From Planctomycetota bacterium (GTDB taxonomy: Bacteria > Planctomycetota > J058 > J103): 64,000 nucleotides of DNA. How positions within the stretch are numbered: the stretch's first letter is position 1; every line of letters begins with the position of its first letter. The translations under genes were made by a program, and so were the position numbers. This document shows, piece by piece, positions 46,450-55,800 of this stretch. The stretch is taken from positions 186,001 through 250,000 of the forward strand of contig BPJM01000003.1 in NCBI GenBank assembly GCA_026004615.1, written 5' to 3'. The notes below the pieces were generated by a model. The model was not told the DNA's origin. It saw nothing but the letters and a program-made list of their open reading frames with translations, and searched no databases.

Positions 46450-48285
46450 TCAGGGCACGCCCCGGCCCCGGCGGCGCAGCTCGGCCCCGATGGCGGGGAC
46501 AGCGCGGCGGCACAGCTCGCGCACGTACGGCACGCGATAAAACGGCACCAGCCGCTCGGCGAGCACCAGGTAGGTGCGGGCAGCGATGCGATTGGCCGGG
46601 CGGCGGGCCCGGCCGGCCCAGGCCTCGACCTCCAGGTTGGCCGCCAGGCGGCGCACCAGCACCTCGCGCTCGGCGGCGGCGATCTCGCGTACGAAGGTCT
46701 CGAACGCGCGCTCGGGCAGGTAGGTGACGCCGTGCGGATCGCGCCGGCCCCAGCGCGCGACGAACTCGTAGGCCTCGCCCGAGCCGCACCACAGCGCGCC
46801 GTAGACCGGGTGCTCGCACAGCGCCTCGGAGCCTTCGGCGAGCTCCGGGCCTCGCACCCACGACTCGAGCAGGTAGGCGCCGAGCTGGGGCCGCCGCCGT
46901 CCCGGCCGCACGGGCTCCGGGCCGAGGTAGGGGCGGTAGAGCAGGAAGCGGCCGGGCGGCGGTGCGTCGCGCTCGTGGTGCAGCCACCAGGCCTCGGCGA
47001 GCAGTTCGCGCGCCAGCTCCAGGGTGCAGGGCGCGAATCCCAGCGCCTCGCCGGCCGCGGCGCGCAGCAGCTGCTCCAGCCCCGCCGCCTCGCGCCACAC
47101 GGCCCAGGCGTCGGCGAGCCCCACGGTGTCCTCCAGCAGCAGCACCAGCCCGTCCAGCTCGCCCTCGTCGGTGCGGAAGTACAGCTGCAGGTGACGCGCT
47201 CCTGCCCCGTCGACGCCGCTCACCCAGCCATGGGAGAACTCTCCGGTGCGCGGTGGCCGCGAGGGCAGGCCGCGGCGGCGGCAGGCGGCGAGCTCGTGGC
47301 TGGCGCGCAGCTGCAGCTCCAGATCGCCCGGCCAGCGGCACAGCTCCTCGAGCACCCAGGCCGCCCGCCCGCTGGCCAGCGCGCCCAGCTGCTCCAGCGC
47401 GAGCTCGATCGGCTGGCGCTGGCACCGGCGTGCCGCTGCCTCGGCAGCGACCGTCCCCAGCACCAGCGCCCCGAGCCGGGGCTTGTCCTCGGCCAGTGCG
47501 ATCCCGAGCGCCAGCGCCTCCTCCAGCGGCTCGGCGCCGGGGGCGAAGGCGGCGGCCTGGTAAGGCGCGGCGAGCGGCGGCGGCAGCAGCGCGCAGCCGG
47601 CGGCGGCGCGCTCCGCATCGCCGTCCTCCCGGGCGCGCTCGCGCGCCAGCAGGCCCACCGAGACCAGACACCGCTCGGCGGTCTCCACATCCTCGGTCAG
47701 CTCCTCGCGCGCGCGCTCGCGCAACCGCGCGCAGGCGGCGTCGAAGTCGCGGAAGCAGGAGCGGAGCTGATCCTCCCGCAGCTGGCCGCCGCAGACCAGC
47801 AGCAGCGGCGCCAGCGCCAGCTTCACGTCGTCGAGCAGCTCCGGATCGCCCAGCGCGGCCTGGAGCACGGGCCGCGCCGCGCGCGCGAGCCGCTGCGCGC
47901 GCAGCGCCCCCAGCGCTCCCTCCCCGCAGCCGATGTACAGCAGCATGGCCGCGGACTGCCGCTGCTCGGGCCCGGCGCCGTAGGCCGCGAGCCAGGCGAG
48001 CTGGCGGCCCGGGTTGCCCAGGCCGTCGAACAGCTCCCGCAACATGAGATCGGGCGGGCCGTCGGCGTAGCGCGGCCGCCCGAGCGCGCGCAGCCGCTCG
48101 GCGACCTCTGCGGTGCGCGCCGGCCGGCGCACCGCCGGGCAGCCGCTGCCCGGCGCGGGCGAGGAGCCGGCCGCCGCACCCCCCCGCGGCGGCCGCGGTG
48201 CCGCAGCGGCGGCCCCGGGGTAGGGCGGCCGCTCGGTGCCCGGATGGCGCAGCGGCGGTCTGCGCGGGCTGCCCTCGCGGTCCAT
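46450..48285 (-). CDS. Unrecognised 611-residue protein with helical repeats
   Basis: Starts at ATG 48285 with GAGGGG about eight bases upstream. The first 55 residues are low-complexity Pro/Gly/Ala/Arg. Residues about 60-330 look like stacked helices (LAWLAAYGAGPEQRQSAAML; LDDVKLALAPLLLVCGG), reminiscent of HEAT/ARM repeats. The last 260 residues mix strands and helices (HLQLYFRTDEGELDGLVLLLED; DPHGVTYLPERAFETFVREI) and end in a basic helix. No signal peptide or membrane helix is seen. Its absence from families I know and its solitary position make function unassignable. A ribosome site and consistent frame support a true gene. Confidence 0.65.
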   Translation of the reverse strand: MDREGSPRRPPLRHPGTERPPYPGAAAAAPRPPRGGAAAGSSPAPGSGCPAVRRPARTAEVAERLRALGRPRYADGPPDLMLRELFDGLGNPGRQLAWLAAYGAGPEQRQSAAMLLYIGCGEGALGALRAQRLARAARPVLQAALGDPELLDDVKLALAPLLLVCGGQLREDQLRSCFRDFDAACARLRERAREELTEDVETAERCLVSVGLLARERAREDGDAERAAAGCALLPPPLAAPYQAAAFAPGAEPLEEALALGIALAEDKPRLGALVLGTVAAEAAARRCQRQPIELALEQLGALASGRAAWVLEELCRWPGDLELQLRASHELAACRRRGLPSRPPRTGEFSHGWVSGVDGAGARHLQLYFRTDEGELDGLVLLLEDTVGLADAWAVWREAAGLEQLLRAAAGEALGFAPCTLELARELLAEAWWLHHERDAPPPGRFLLYRPYLGPEPVRPGRRRPQLGAYLLESWVRGPELAEGSEALCEHPVYGALWCGSGEAYEFVARWGRRDPHGVTYLPERAFETFVREIAAAEREVLVRRLAANLEVEAWAGRARRPANRIAARTYLVLAERLVPFYRVPYVRELCRRAVPAIGAELRRRGRGVP

Positions 48286-48472
48286 GCGATATTCCCCTCG
48301 GACGGCATCCTAGAGATGGGGTCCGTCAGCGGCCGCCACCTACCCGCAGCCAACACCGGCAGGGGCGAGGACGGACCTCATCCGGAGGGCGCGGCCCGCG
48401 GCGCGGCGCGCACCGCGCTCGGCTGGGCGCCGCATCCGCGTGGGCCGCCGGGCGCGTTGCCGGAGGACCTCC

Positions 48473-49702
48473 ATGCGCGCAGCGGCATCATCCGGGTGCG
48501 CGCGGGCGGCGCTGCTCGTGCTCGCCCCGCTGCTGCTCGGTGCCGCAGCGGCGAGCGCGCGCGCCGGCGGCCTGGTGGCGGTGCCGGCGGCGGTGCCGGG
48601 CGAGCCGGCGGACGTGCCGGAGCGCTGGGCGCTCTACATGCACCACCTGCACACGGTCACCGGTTCCTGGGCCTACCGGGAGGGCGGAGCGGCTGCGGCC
48701 GCCCGGGGGCTGGACGCCGAGGCGTTTCGCACCCTGCGCCGCGATCTGGCGTCGATCGGGGTGTTCGCGATCGGCACCACCGAGCACAACACCCTGGCGC
48801 ATGCGGCGGTGCTCGAGAGGGCGGGGCTGTTGCCGGCGCCGGCGCCGCCGTACTTGCTGCTCGGCACGGAGTACTCGGGCGCCCGCTCGGGCCACCTCTC
48901 CATCATCCTGCCGCCCGGCGCGCGGAGCCTGCCGCCGCTGGTGCCGCGGGACGCCCACGCGGTGGACGCCGAGGAGCTGCGGCAGGTGATCGCCGAGGCG
49001 CACCGCGCCGGGGCGTTCACCGCCATCAACCACCCGTTTCTCGCGCGCTTCCCCTGGCCGTCGGAGCAGAGCCTGGGCGCGCGGGCGATCGAGGTCGATG
49101 CGCCCACGGCATTCGGTCCGACCCTGGTGCGCAACCTGCGCTGGTGGCACGAGCGGGTGCTCGCCGAGCAGCGTCCGATCGTGCTGATCGCGGGCGCGGA
49201 TTTCCACCTCGTCGGACCGCTGCGCCCGCGCTGGTTCCGCACCTACCTCAACCGGGTGCGGCTCGAAGGCGAGCCCGGCCCGGCGGCGCTGTTCGCCGGC
49301 CTGCTCGCCGGCCGGGTGCAGATCGCGCGGCCGCTTGTGTGGCAGGACCCGGCCGCGGTACCCCTGGTGCTCCTGGGGGTCGACCTCGACGGCGACGGGA
49401 GCTTCGCCGAGGGGCGAGCCGGTGCGCTGCTGCAACTGCCGGCCAGCTGCGGCCGGGTGCGGCTGCAGGTGCGCGTGCTCGGCGGTGCGGGCTGCGTGCT
49501 CGCGCTGTACGACGAGCGTGAGCCCGCGCACCCGGCGGCGGTGGCGCAGCTCGAGCAGTCGGATACCGCGCTGGCGTTCGACAAGCTGCTCGCGGCAGCG
49601 GCCGGGCTCTCGTTCGTGCGGGCGGAGGTGTACGATCCGAGCGGGCGCCGGCTGGTGCTCACCAATCCGATCTACTTCTACCGCGCCGCCGGGCGCGACT
49701 GA
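48473..49702 (+). CDS. Exported PHP-like metallohydrolase with variant metal ligands
   Basis: A 409-residue secreted protein; ATG 48473 has GGAGG six bases upstream, and a signal peptide follows (ALLVLAPLLLGAAAASARAG). The fold resembles the PHP (polymerase and histidinol phosphatase) family of CehA/McbA type: YMHHLHTVT in place of DxHxH, TTEHNT in place of TDHN, FTAINHPF, and AGADFH at the distal site. Two acidic positions differ (M-H for D-H, Glu for Asp), so metal binding may be altered. The C-terminal 120 residues are beta-rich. The much larger subtilase-PHP protein is 3 kb downstream on the same strand. Substrate unknown. Confidence 0.78.
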   Translation: MRAAASSGCARAALLVLAPLLLGAAAASARAGGLVAVPAAVPGEPADVPERWALYMHHLHTVTGSWAYREGGAAAAARGLDAEAFRTLRRDLASIGVFAIGTTEHNTLAHAAVLERAGLLPAPAPPYLLLGTEYSGARSGHLSIILPPGARSLPPLVPRDAHAVDAEELRQVIAEAHRAGAFTAINHPFLARFPWPSEQSLGARAIEVDAPTAFGPTLVRNLRWWHERVLAEQRPIVLIAGADFHLVGPLRPRWFRTYLNRVRLEGEPGPAALFAGLLAGRVQIARPLVWQDPAAVPLVLLGVDLDGDGSFAEGRAGALLQLPASCGRVRLQVRVLGGAGCVLALYDEREPAHPAAVAQLEQSDTALAFDKLLAAAAGLSFVRAEVYDPSGRRLVLTNPIYFYRAAGRD

Positions 49703-49796
49703 GCGCGGCGCAGGGGTGCGGCGGCCCGAGCCGGCGGGGCGAGAGCGGCGGCGGCGCACGCCAGCGGGCGAGCGCCCGGGAGGGGAGGTGACGCTC

Positions 49797-51026
49797 ATGC
49801 GCGAGACCAGGTACTTGCTCATCGGGGGCGGGCTGGCGGCCCACCGGGCGGCGCGCACGCTCCGCCAGCGCGATCCCGAGGGCGCGGTGCTGCTGGTCAG
49901 CGAGGAGCCGTACCCGCCGTACGACCGGCCACCCCTGTCCAAGGAGCTGTTGCGCGGGGAGCGGCAGGCCGAGCAGTGCGTCTACGAGCGTGCCGAGGCG
50001 CTGCGCGACGCCGGGGTGGAGCTGGAGCTGGGGCGGCGGGTGGAGGGGCTGGAGCCCGAGCAGCGTCTCGCCATCCTGCAGGGCGGCGAACGGGTGCGGT
50101 TCGAGCGGGCGCTGCTGGCGACGGGCGGGCGGCCGATCCCGCTGCGGGTGCCGGGCGCCGAGCTCGAAGGGGTGTTCTGCTTGCGGACGCTCGAGGATGC
50201 GCTGGCGATCCGGGCCGCGGCGCAGGCGGCGCGGCGCGCGGTCGTGGTCGGCGCCGGCTTCATCGGCATGGAGCTGGCATCCTCGCTGGTGGCGCTGGGG
50301 CTCGAGGTCACCGTGGTCGAGGCGCGCCCGCGCATCTGGGCGCACTTCTGCCCCGAGCCGGCGAGCGCCTTCTTCCGCCGCCACGCCGAGCAGCGCGGGG
50401 TGCGGTTCGTGCTCGGCACCACGGTCCAGCGGCTGCTCGGCGCCGGCGGGCGGGTGTGCGCGGCCGTGACCGCCCGGGGCGAGCGGCTGGAGTGCGAGAT
50501 GGTGTGCGTGGGGATCGGGATCCGGCCCGCGATCGAGCTGGCCGAGCGCGCGGGGCTGGAGCTCGAGGACGGGGTGGTGGTCGATGCGCGGATGCGGACC
50601 TCGCACCAGGCCGTCTGGGCCGCGGGCGACATCGTGCGCTATCCCGATCCCGTGTTCGGCCGGCGCCGGCGGGTCGAGCATTGGGGGCATGCGGAGCACT
50701 GCGGGCAGATCGCGGCGATCAACATGGCGGGCGGCGCGCAGGACTATGCCCTGCTGAGCTACGTCTGGAGCGACCTGTTCGATCTCCATCTCGAGTTCGC
50801 CGGGGACGAGAGCGAGTACGACCGGACGCTGGTGCGGGGCAGCCTGGAGCAACCTCCCTTCACGCTGTTGTACCTCAAAGGAGATGTCCTGCAGGCCTAC
50901 CTGGCGGTCAACGCCAGCCCCCGCAGCTTCGGCCCGCTGCGCAAGCTGATCCAGCGCCGGGTCTGCCTGGCGGGCCGCGAGCGCCAGCTCGCCGATCCGG
51001 AGTTCGAGCTGCGCGAGCTGTTGTGA
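49797..51026 (+). CDS. FAD-dependent NAD(P)H oxidoreductase (ferredoxin reductase/AIF type)
   Basis: A 409-residue flavoprotein. The N-terminal FAD-binding Rossmann motif is LLIGGGLAAHRAA, followed by YDRPPLSKELL. The NAD(P)-binding motif is VVVGAGFIGMELAS (about 140-155), and the FAD-closing AAGDIVRYPDP is in place, followed by the EHWGHAEHCGQIA stretch typical of putidaredoxin-reductase-like enzymes. It would pass electrons from NAD(P)H to a ferredoxin, Rieske protein or quinone. ATG 49797 has GGAGGT seven bases upstream. It is 94 bases downstream of the PHP gene and 115 bases upstream of the ThDP enzyme, which has its own promoter. Confidence 0.9.
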   Translation: MRETRYLLIGGGLAAHRAARTLRQRDPEGAVLLVSEEPYPPYDRPPLSKELLRGERQAEQCVYERAEALRDAGVELELGRRVEGLEPEQRLAILQGGERVRFERALLATGGRPIPLRVPGAELEGVFCLRTLEDALAIRAAAQAARRAVVVGAGFIGMELASSLVALGLEVTVVEARPRIWAHFCPEPASAFFRRHAEQRGVRFVLGTTVQRLLGAGGRVCAAVTARGERLECEMVCVGIGIRPAIELAERAGLELEDGVVVDARMRTSHQAVWAAGDIVRYPDPVFGRRRRVEHWGHAEHCGQIAAINMAGGAQDYALLSYVWSDLFDLHLEFAGDESEYDRTLVRGSLEQPPFTLLYLKGDVLQAYLAVNASPRSFGPLRKLIQRRVCLAGRERQLADPEFELRELL

Positions 51027-51063
51027 GCGGTCGGCGGCGGGGCTGTCGCGGCCGCCCCGCCGC

Positions 51064-51093
51064 TTGCCGCACGTGGGGTGAGTCCGCTATAGT
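51064..51093 (+). promoter_or_regulatory. Sigma-70 promoter of the ThDP enzyme gene
   Basis: TTGCCG at 51064-51069 and TATAGT at 51088-51093, spacing 18. The leader of about 42 bases contains AGGAGG before ATG 51142. Confidence 0.62.
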
Positions 51094-51141
51094 GCGCCCT
51101 TCCGGCCAGCGGTGGCAGGGCGGCAGGAGGAGTCCCGAGGC

Positions 51142-52800
51142 ATGGCGAGCGGCAACGGCGGCCAGCTCATGGCGCACGCGCTCAAGCGCGAGGGGGTCGA
51201 GGTGCTGTTCACCCTGTGCGGGGGACACATCACCCCGGCCTACCTGGCGGCCGACGAGCTGGGCATCCGCGTCATCGACTTCCGCCACGAACAGGCGGCC
51301 GCCATGGCCGCGGACGCGCTGGCGCGCCTGAGCCGCCGGCCGCAGGTCGCGCTGGTGACCGCCGGGCCGGGGGTGACCAACGCCGTGACCGCGGTGGCGA
51401 ACGCCGCCGCCGCCGACAGCCCGCTGGTGCTGATCGGCGGCAAATCGCCGTTTTACAACCTGGAGCAGGGCTCGCTGCAGGAGATGGAGCAGGTGGACAT
51501 GTTCCGGCCCATCACCTGCTGGGCGCGCTCGTGCTGGGAGACCCGCCGCATCCCCGAGTACGTCGAGATGGCGTTCCGCCACGCCCGCACCCAGCGGGCG
51601 CCGGTGTTCCTCGAGGTCCCCACCGATCTGCTCTACGGCTTCGGCGAGGCGGAGCTGCCGCCGCCGCTCAGCCCGGCCCACTGGGGCGGCCGGCCGCCGG
51701 CCGATCCGGCGCTGGTGGAGCAAGCGGCCCGGCTGCTGGCGCAGAGCGAGCGCGCGGTGCTGCTCGCCGGCTCCACGGTCTGGTGGGACGACGCGGCGGC
51801 GGCGCTGCAGGCGCTGGCCGAGCAGGCGCACCTGCCCGTGTACACCAATGGCATGGGCCGTGGGTGCATGCCGCCCGAGCACCCGCTGTTCTTCCAGCTC
51901 ACGCGGGGGCAGGCGCTCGGCGAGGCGGACGCGGTGGTGCTCATCGGGGTGCCGCTCGATTTCCGGATGGGGTACGGCCGCAATCTCGGCGAGCACACCC
52001 GGCTGATCCGCATCGAGAACCGGGCCGAACGGCTGGCGCACGTGCGCGCGCCGGCGGTCGGACTGTGCGGGGATGCGCGGGCGGTGCTGGAGCAGCTGTG
52101 CGTTGCGCTCGCCGCCGAGGGCGGCGGTGGCGCCGCCGCGCGTAGCGCGCGCCAGGGCTGGGTGCAGGCGCTGCGTGCCGCCGAGGAGCACAAGCGCGCC
52201 GCCCAGCGCGAGCAGGGCCGGTCCGACCAGGTACCGATCAGCCACCAGCGGCTGGCGCAGGAGATCGCGGATCTGGTCGATGCGGACACGGTGGTGGTGG
52301 GCGACGGCGGCGATATCGTCGGCTGCGCCGCCAAGTACATCCCGGTGCCCGCCCCCGGGCACTGGCTCGATCCCGGACCGTTCGGCTGCCTGGGGGTGGG
52401 ACCGCCGTTCGCGCTCGCGGCCAAGCTGTTCTGGCCGCACAAGAAGGTGATCCTGCTGTCGGGCGACGGGGCGCTGGGGCTCAACGGGTTCGACCTGGAC
52501 ACCGCGATCCGCCACCGGCTGCCCTTCGTCACCGTGGTCGGCAACGACGGTGGCTGGGGTCAGATCCGCAATCCGCAGACCCAGATGTTCGGCGAGCAGC
52601 GCACCCTGGCGTGCGAGCTGGAGTTCAGCCGCTACGACCGCTTCATCGAGGCATTCGGCGGGCGGGGCGAGCGGGTCGAGCGGCCCGAGCAGATCCGGCC
52701 CGCGCTCGAGCGGGCGCTGGCGGCGGAGACCTGCGCGCTGGTGGACGTGGTGATCTCCAAGCATACCATGGCGGGTTCCAACTACATGCGCGGGCTGTAG
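51142..52800 (+). CDS. Thiamine diphosphate-dependent lyase (acetolactate synthase/2-hydroxyacyl-CoA lyase family)
   Basis: A 552-residue ThDP enzyme with three domains. The cofactor-activating Glu is in [16 protein letters not shown], and the glycine-rich [17 protein letters not shown] completes the Pyr domain. The ThDP/Mg motif is [17 protein letters not shown]...[11 protein letters not shown], where GDG and the second-metal ligand Asn-Asp are present. The wording around NDGGWGQI is closer to ILVBL/HACL2-like and oxalyl-CoA-decarboxylase-type members than to biosynthetic IlvB, and no small subunit is nearby. It probably acts on 2-keto acids or 2-hydroxyacyl-CoA. ATG 51142 fits the ribosome site; the earlier start-like codon at 51112 lies within the leader. 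Confidence 0.88.
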   Translation: MASGNGGQLMAHALKREGVEVLFTLCGGHITPAYLAADELGIRVIDFRHEQAAAMAADALARLSRRPQVALVTAGPGVTNAVTAVANAAAADSPLVLIGGKSPFYNLEQGSLQEMEQVDMFRPITCWARSCWETRRIPEYVEMAFRHARTQRAPVFLEVPTDLLYGFGEAELPPPLSPAHWGGRPPADPALVEQAARLLAQSERAVLLAGSTVWWDDAAAALQALAEQAHLPVYTNGMGRGCMPPEHPLFFQLTRGQALGEADAVVLIGVPLDFRMGYGRNLGEHTRLIRIENRAERLAHVRAPAVGLCGDARAVLEQLCVALAAEGGGGAAARSARQGWVQALRAAEEHKRAAQREQGRSDQVPISHQRLAQEIADLVDADTVVVGDGGDIVGCAAKYIPVPAPGHWLDPGPFGCLGVGPPFALAAKLFWPHKKVILLSGDGALGLNGFDLDTAIRHRLPFVTVVGNDGGWGQIRNPQTQMFGEQRTLACELEFSRYDRFIEAFGGRGERVERPEQIRPALERALAAETCALVDVVISKHTMAGSNYMRGL

Positions 52801-52895
52801 GGGCGCGGCGCAGCACCAGCCGTTTCGCCCCCCGGGGCCAGCCAGCCGCCGGGCAGGGGCAGCGCGCGCGGGAACGGAGCAGGGGGAACGCTGCG

Positions 52896-55800
52896 GTGAG
52901 TCAGGGGCGAGCGTTGCGGGCCGGGGGGCGGGCAGCTGCCTGGCGCACGACGGGCTCCGGGTTGCGGATCGCAGTGGCCCTGGGCGTGCTCGCCGCCGCT
53001 GCGCCCGCACGCGCCGCGCCGCCGGGCGGCGAGCAGCTGGTGCTGCCCGCGCGCACCGGCGGCGCGCTCGCGCCCCCGGTGCGCCTGGCGGCCGGCGGGC
53101 GGAGCGATGCGTGCGGCTGTTGCACGGGCACCCCGCTCACCCCCTACGGCCGGTTTCTGCATGCGATCCGGCAGTGCGAGCGCGTGCGCCACCAGGTGGT
53201 GCGTGTCGAGCGTGCGGGCGCTCCCGCGCACGAGGCGGTGCGGGGCCAGGCGCTGCTGCGGCTCGCCCCGGGGGTGGAGCCGGCGGCGTTCGCGCGCGCC
53301 AGGGGGCTGGAGCTGGTGCGCGCGGTGGCGGCGCTGCGCGCCTGTGTCGTCGCGCGCCCGGGGGCCGATCCGGCCGCCCTCGCCGGCGAGCTCGCGGCTG
53401 CTCCCGAGGTCGAGCACGCCAGCCCCAACTGGGTGGCGCGAACCCTCGCCACCGTGCCCAACGACGACATGTACCACGCCCAGCGGGCGCGGCGGGCGCT
53501 GGGGCTGGAGGACGCCTGGGACATCACGCGCGGGGCCGGGGTGCAGCTCGCGGTGCTCGATACCGGGATCGACGCCGGCCATGCCGATCTGCAGGGAGCG
53601 CTGGCGGCAGGAGGCTGGCACGATGTCCTGGCGGGCTCGCCCCAGCCCTACGACGACAACGGACACGGCACCGCGCTCGCCGGCATCATCGCCGCGCGCT
53701 TCCAGAACCTCTTCGGCACCGCGGGGGTGGCCCCGGAGGCGAGTCTGCTCGCCATCAAGGTGGCGGACGCGGCGGGCGCGGCCAGCTTCGGCGACCTGAT
53801 CGCGGGGCTGGACGAGGCGACGCGCCGTGGGGTGCCGATCATCGTCATCGCGCTGGGGGCGCCGCTGGGCGATCCGCTGCTCGAGGCGGCACTCAAGCGC
53901 GCACTCGATGCCGGCGCGCTGGTGCTGGCCGCGGCGGGCAACGAGAACCTGGAGGTGCCGCTGTATCCGGCCGCCTACCCGGGCGTGCTGGCGGTCGGCG
54001 GCAGCGCCGGCAGCGGTGCCGCCGAGCCGGCGTTCGTCACCTGCCTGGGGCCGGCGGTGGCGCTGCTCGCCCCAGCCGAGGACGTGCTGACGACGCTGCC
54101 CGGCAACGTCTGGGGCTTCGCCGGCGGCAGCAGCGCCGCGGTCGCGCACGCCGCCGGCATCGCGGCGCTGGCGCTGGCGCAGAGCCCCGGGCTCGACCGC
54201 GCTCGCCTGAGCCAGGTGCTGCGTTACGGCAGCGAGCCCGTGCCGGCGCTGGATGGCCTGGAGGAGGTCTATCCAGCACGCCGCGTGCACGCGCTGCGCG
54301 CGCTGGAGCGGGCGCAGCCCGGTCACATCGACGTCGCGGTGGATGGGCTCTGGGTCGCGCCGGCTCGTCCCGCCCCGGGCGGGGCGGCGAGGGTGCGCGC
54401 CCGGGTGCGCAACGAGGGCAACGCTGCGCTGGGCACGGTCACCCTGCGCGCGCGCTACCTCGACGGCGGCCGGAGCGTCGAGATCGGGGTGGTGCAGCTC
54501 GCGGGGCTGCAGATCGGCGAGCAGCGCGAGGTCAGCTTCTCCTGGCGCCAGACCCCGCCCGCGGGCAGCTATCCGGTCGAGGTCGCCGCCGATCCGGTGC
54601 CGGGCGAGACCGAGCTCGGCGACAACGTCCGGCAGCGAGCGGTGACGATCGCAGCGGGGGCATTGCCGGACGTGCGGCTGGCGTTCCTGCAGGTACGGCC
54701 GGATCTCGACCGCGGCCGGGTGGAGGTCGAGGCGTGGGTGCGCAACCTCGGCCCCGCTGCGCTGGCCGACGTGGACGTGAGCTTTGTCGCCAACGGGCAG
54801 CCCTGGACGGTGATCCGCATCCCGCAGCTGGAGGTGGGGGGCGAGGCGCGGCTGCTGGCGCTCTGGCCGCTGCCGCAGGTGGTCCCGGAACTGGTGGCAT
54901 TCGAGGCGCGCGTGGCGCGCCAGCCCGGCGAGCTGTCGGTGTTCGACAACGCGGGCGAGGCGCGGGCGCGGCTCGGCACCCCGGCCACGCGCCCGCTCCA
55001 GGCGCTCTACCAGCAGTCCAACGGCGTCGATCTGATCCTGGATGCGCCATATCGGCTGGGGCCGCAGCGCCCCTATCTGCCGGTGCTGGTGTTCTGCCCC
55101 AGCAAGGCCGATCGCTCCACCAGCACCTATGTGACCATCGAGCGGGCGCGGCTGTGGTACCGCGATGCCCCGAGCCCCAGCGGCGGCTCCCCCGGAACGC
55201 TGCTCTACGAGGACACGCACGGGGCGCCGCCCGCGCATGCCGCCCCCGGCCTGGAGCTGCTGGATGAGGATGGCGCACTGCTGGTGCGCGGCGGTGCGCC
55301 GAGCCTCGATCTGTTCAACGACGAGGAGCTGCGGCTGAATGGGCGCTACAACCTGTTGCGGCTGCCGCGCGCGGCGCTGGGGGTGGCGGGCCCGCCGCCC
55401 AGCGCGCTCACGCGCTATCTGGAGGGGCGGCTGGAGTGGGCATTTCACCGCCGGCTGCTGTGGGTGTTCCGCATCACCCGCCACGGCAGCCACCGCAAGG
55501 TGCTCTCGGTGGTGTTCGGCCCCACGGACCTGCCGCGGCTGCCGGGCGAGGGCCAGTACTACGACGCGCACCTGCACACGATCGCCGAGTGGCACCACAA
55601 CAGCCCCTTGCAGCTGACCGCACCGCGCAAGAACTATGGCGGTCCGCTGCCGATGCTCAACGAGGCGGCCGCTGCCATCGGCTTCGTGCCGGACCCGAGC
55701 CAGGTCAAGGACCGGGTGGCGATCACCGACCACAACACCTTCTACAACACCTCGGTCGGCGACCCCAACCACCCCGACGTGCGCCCGCCCTTCGGGCCCA

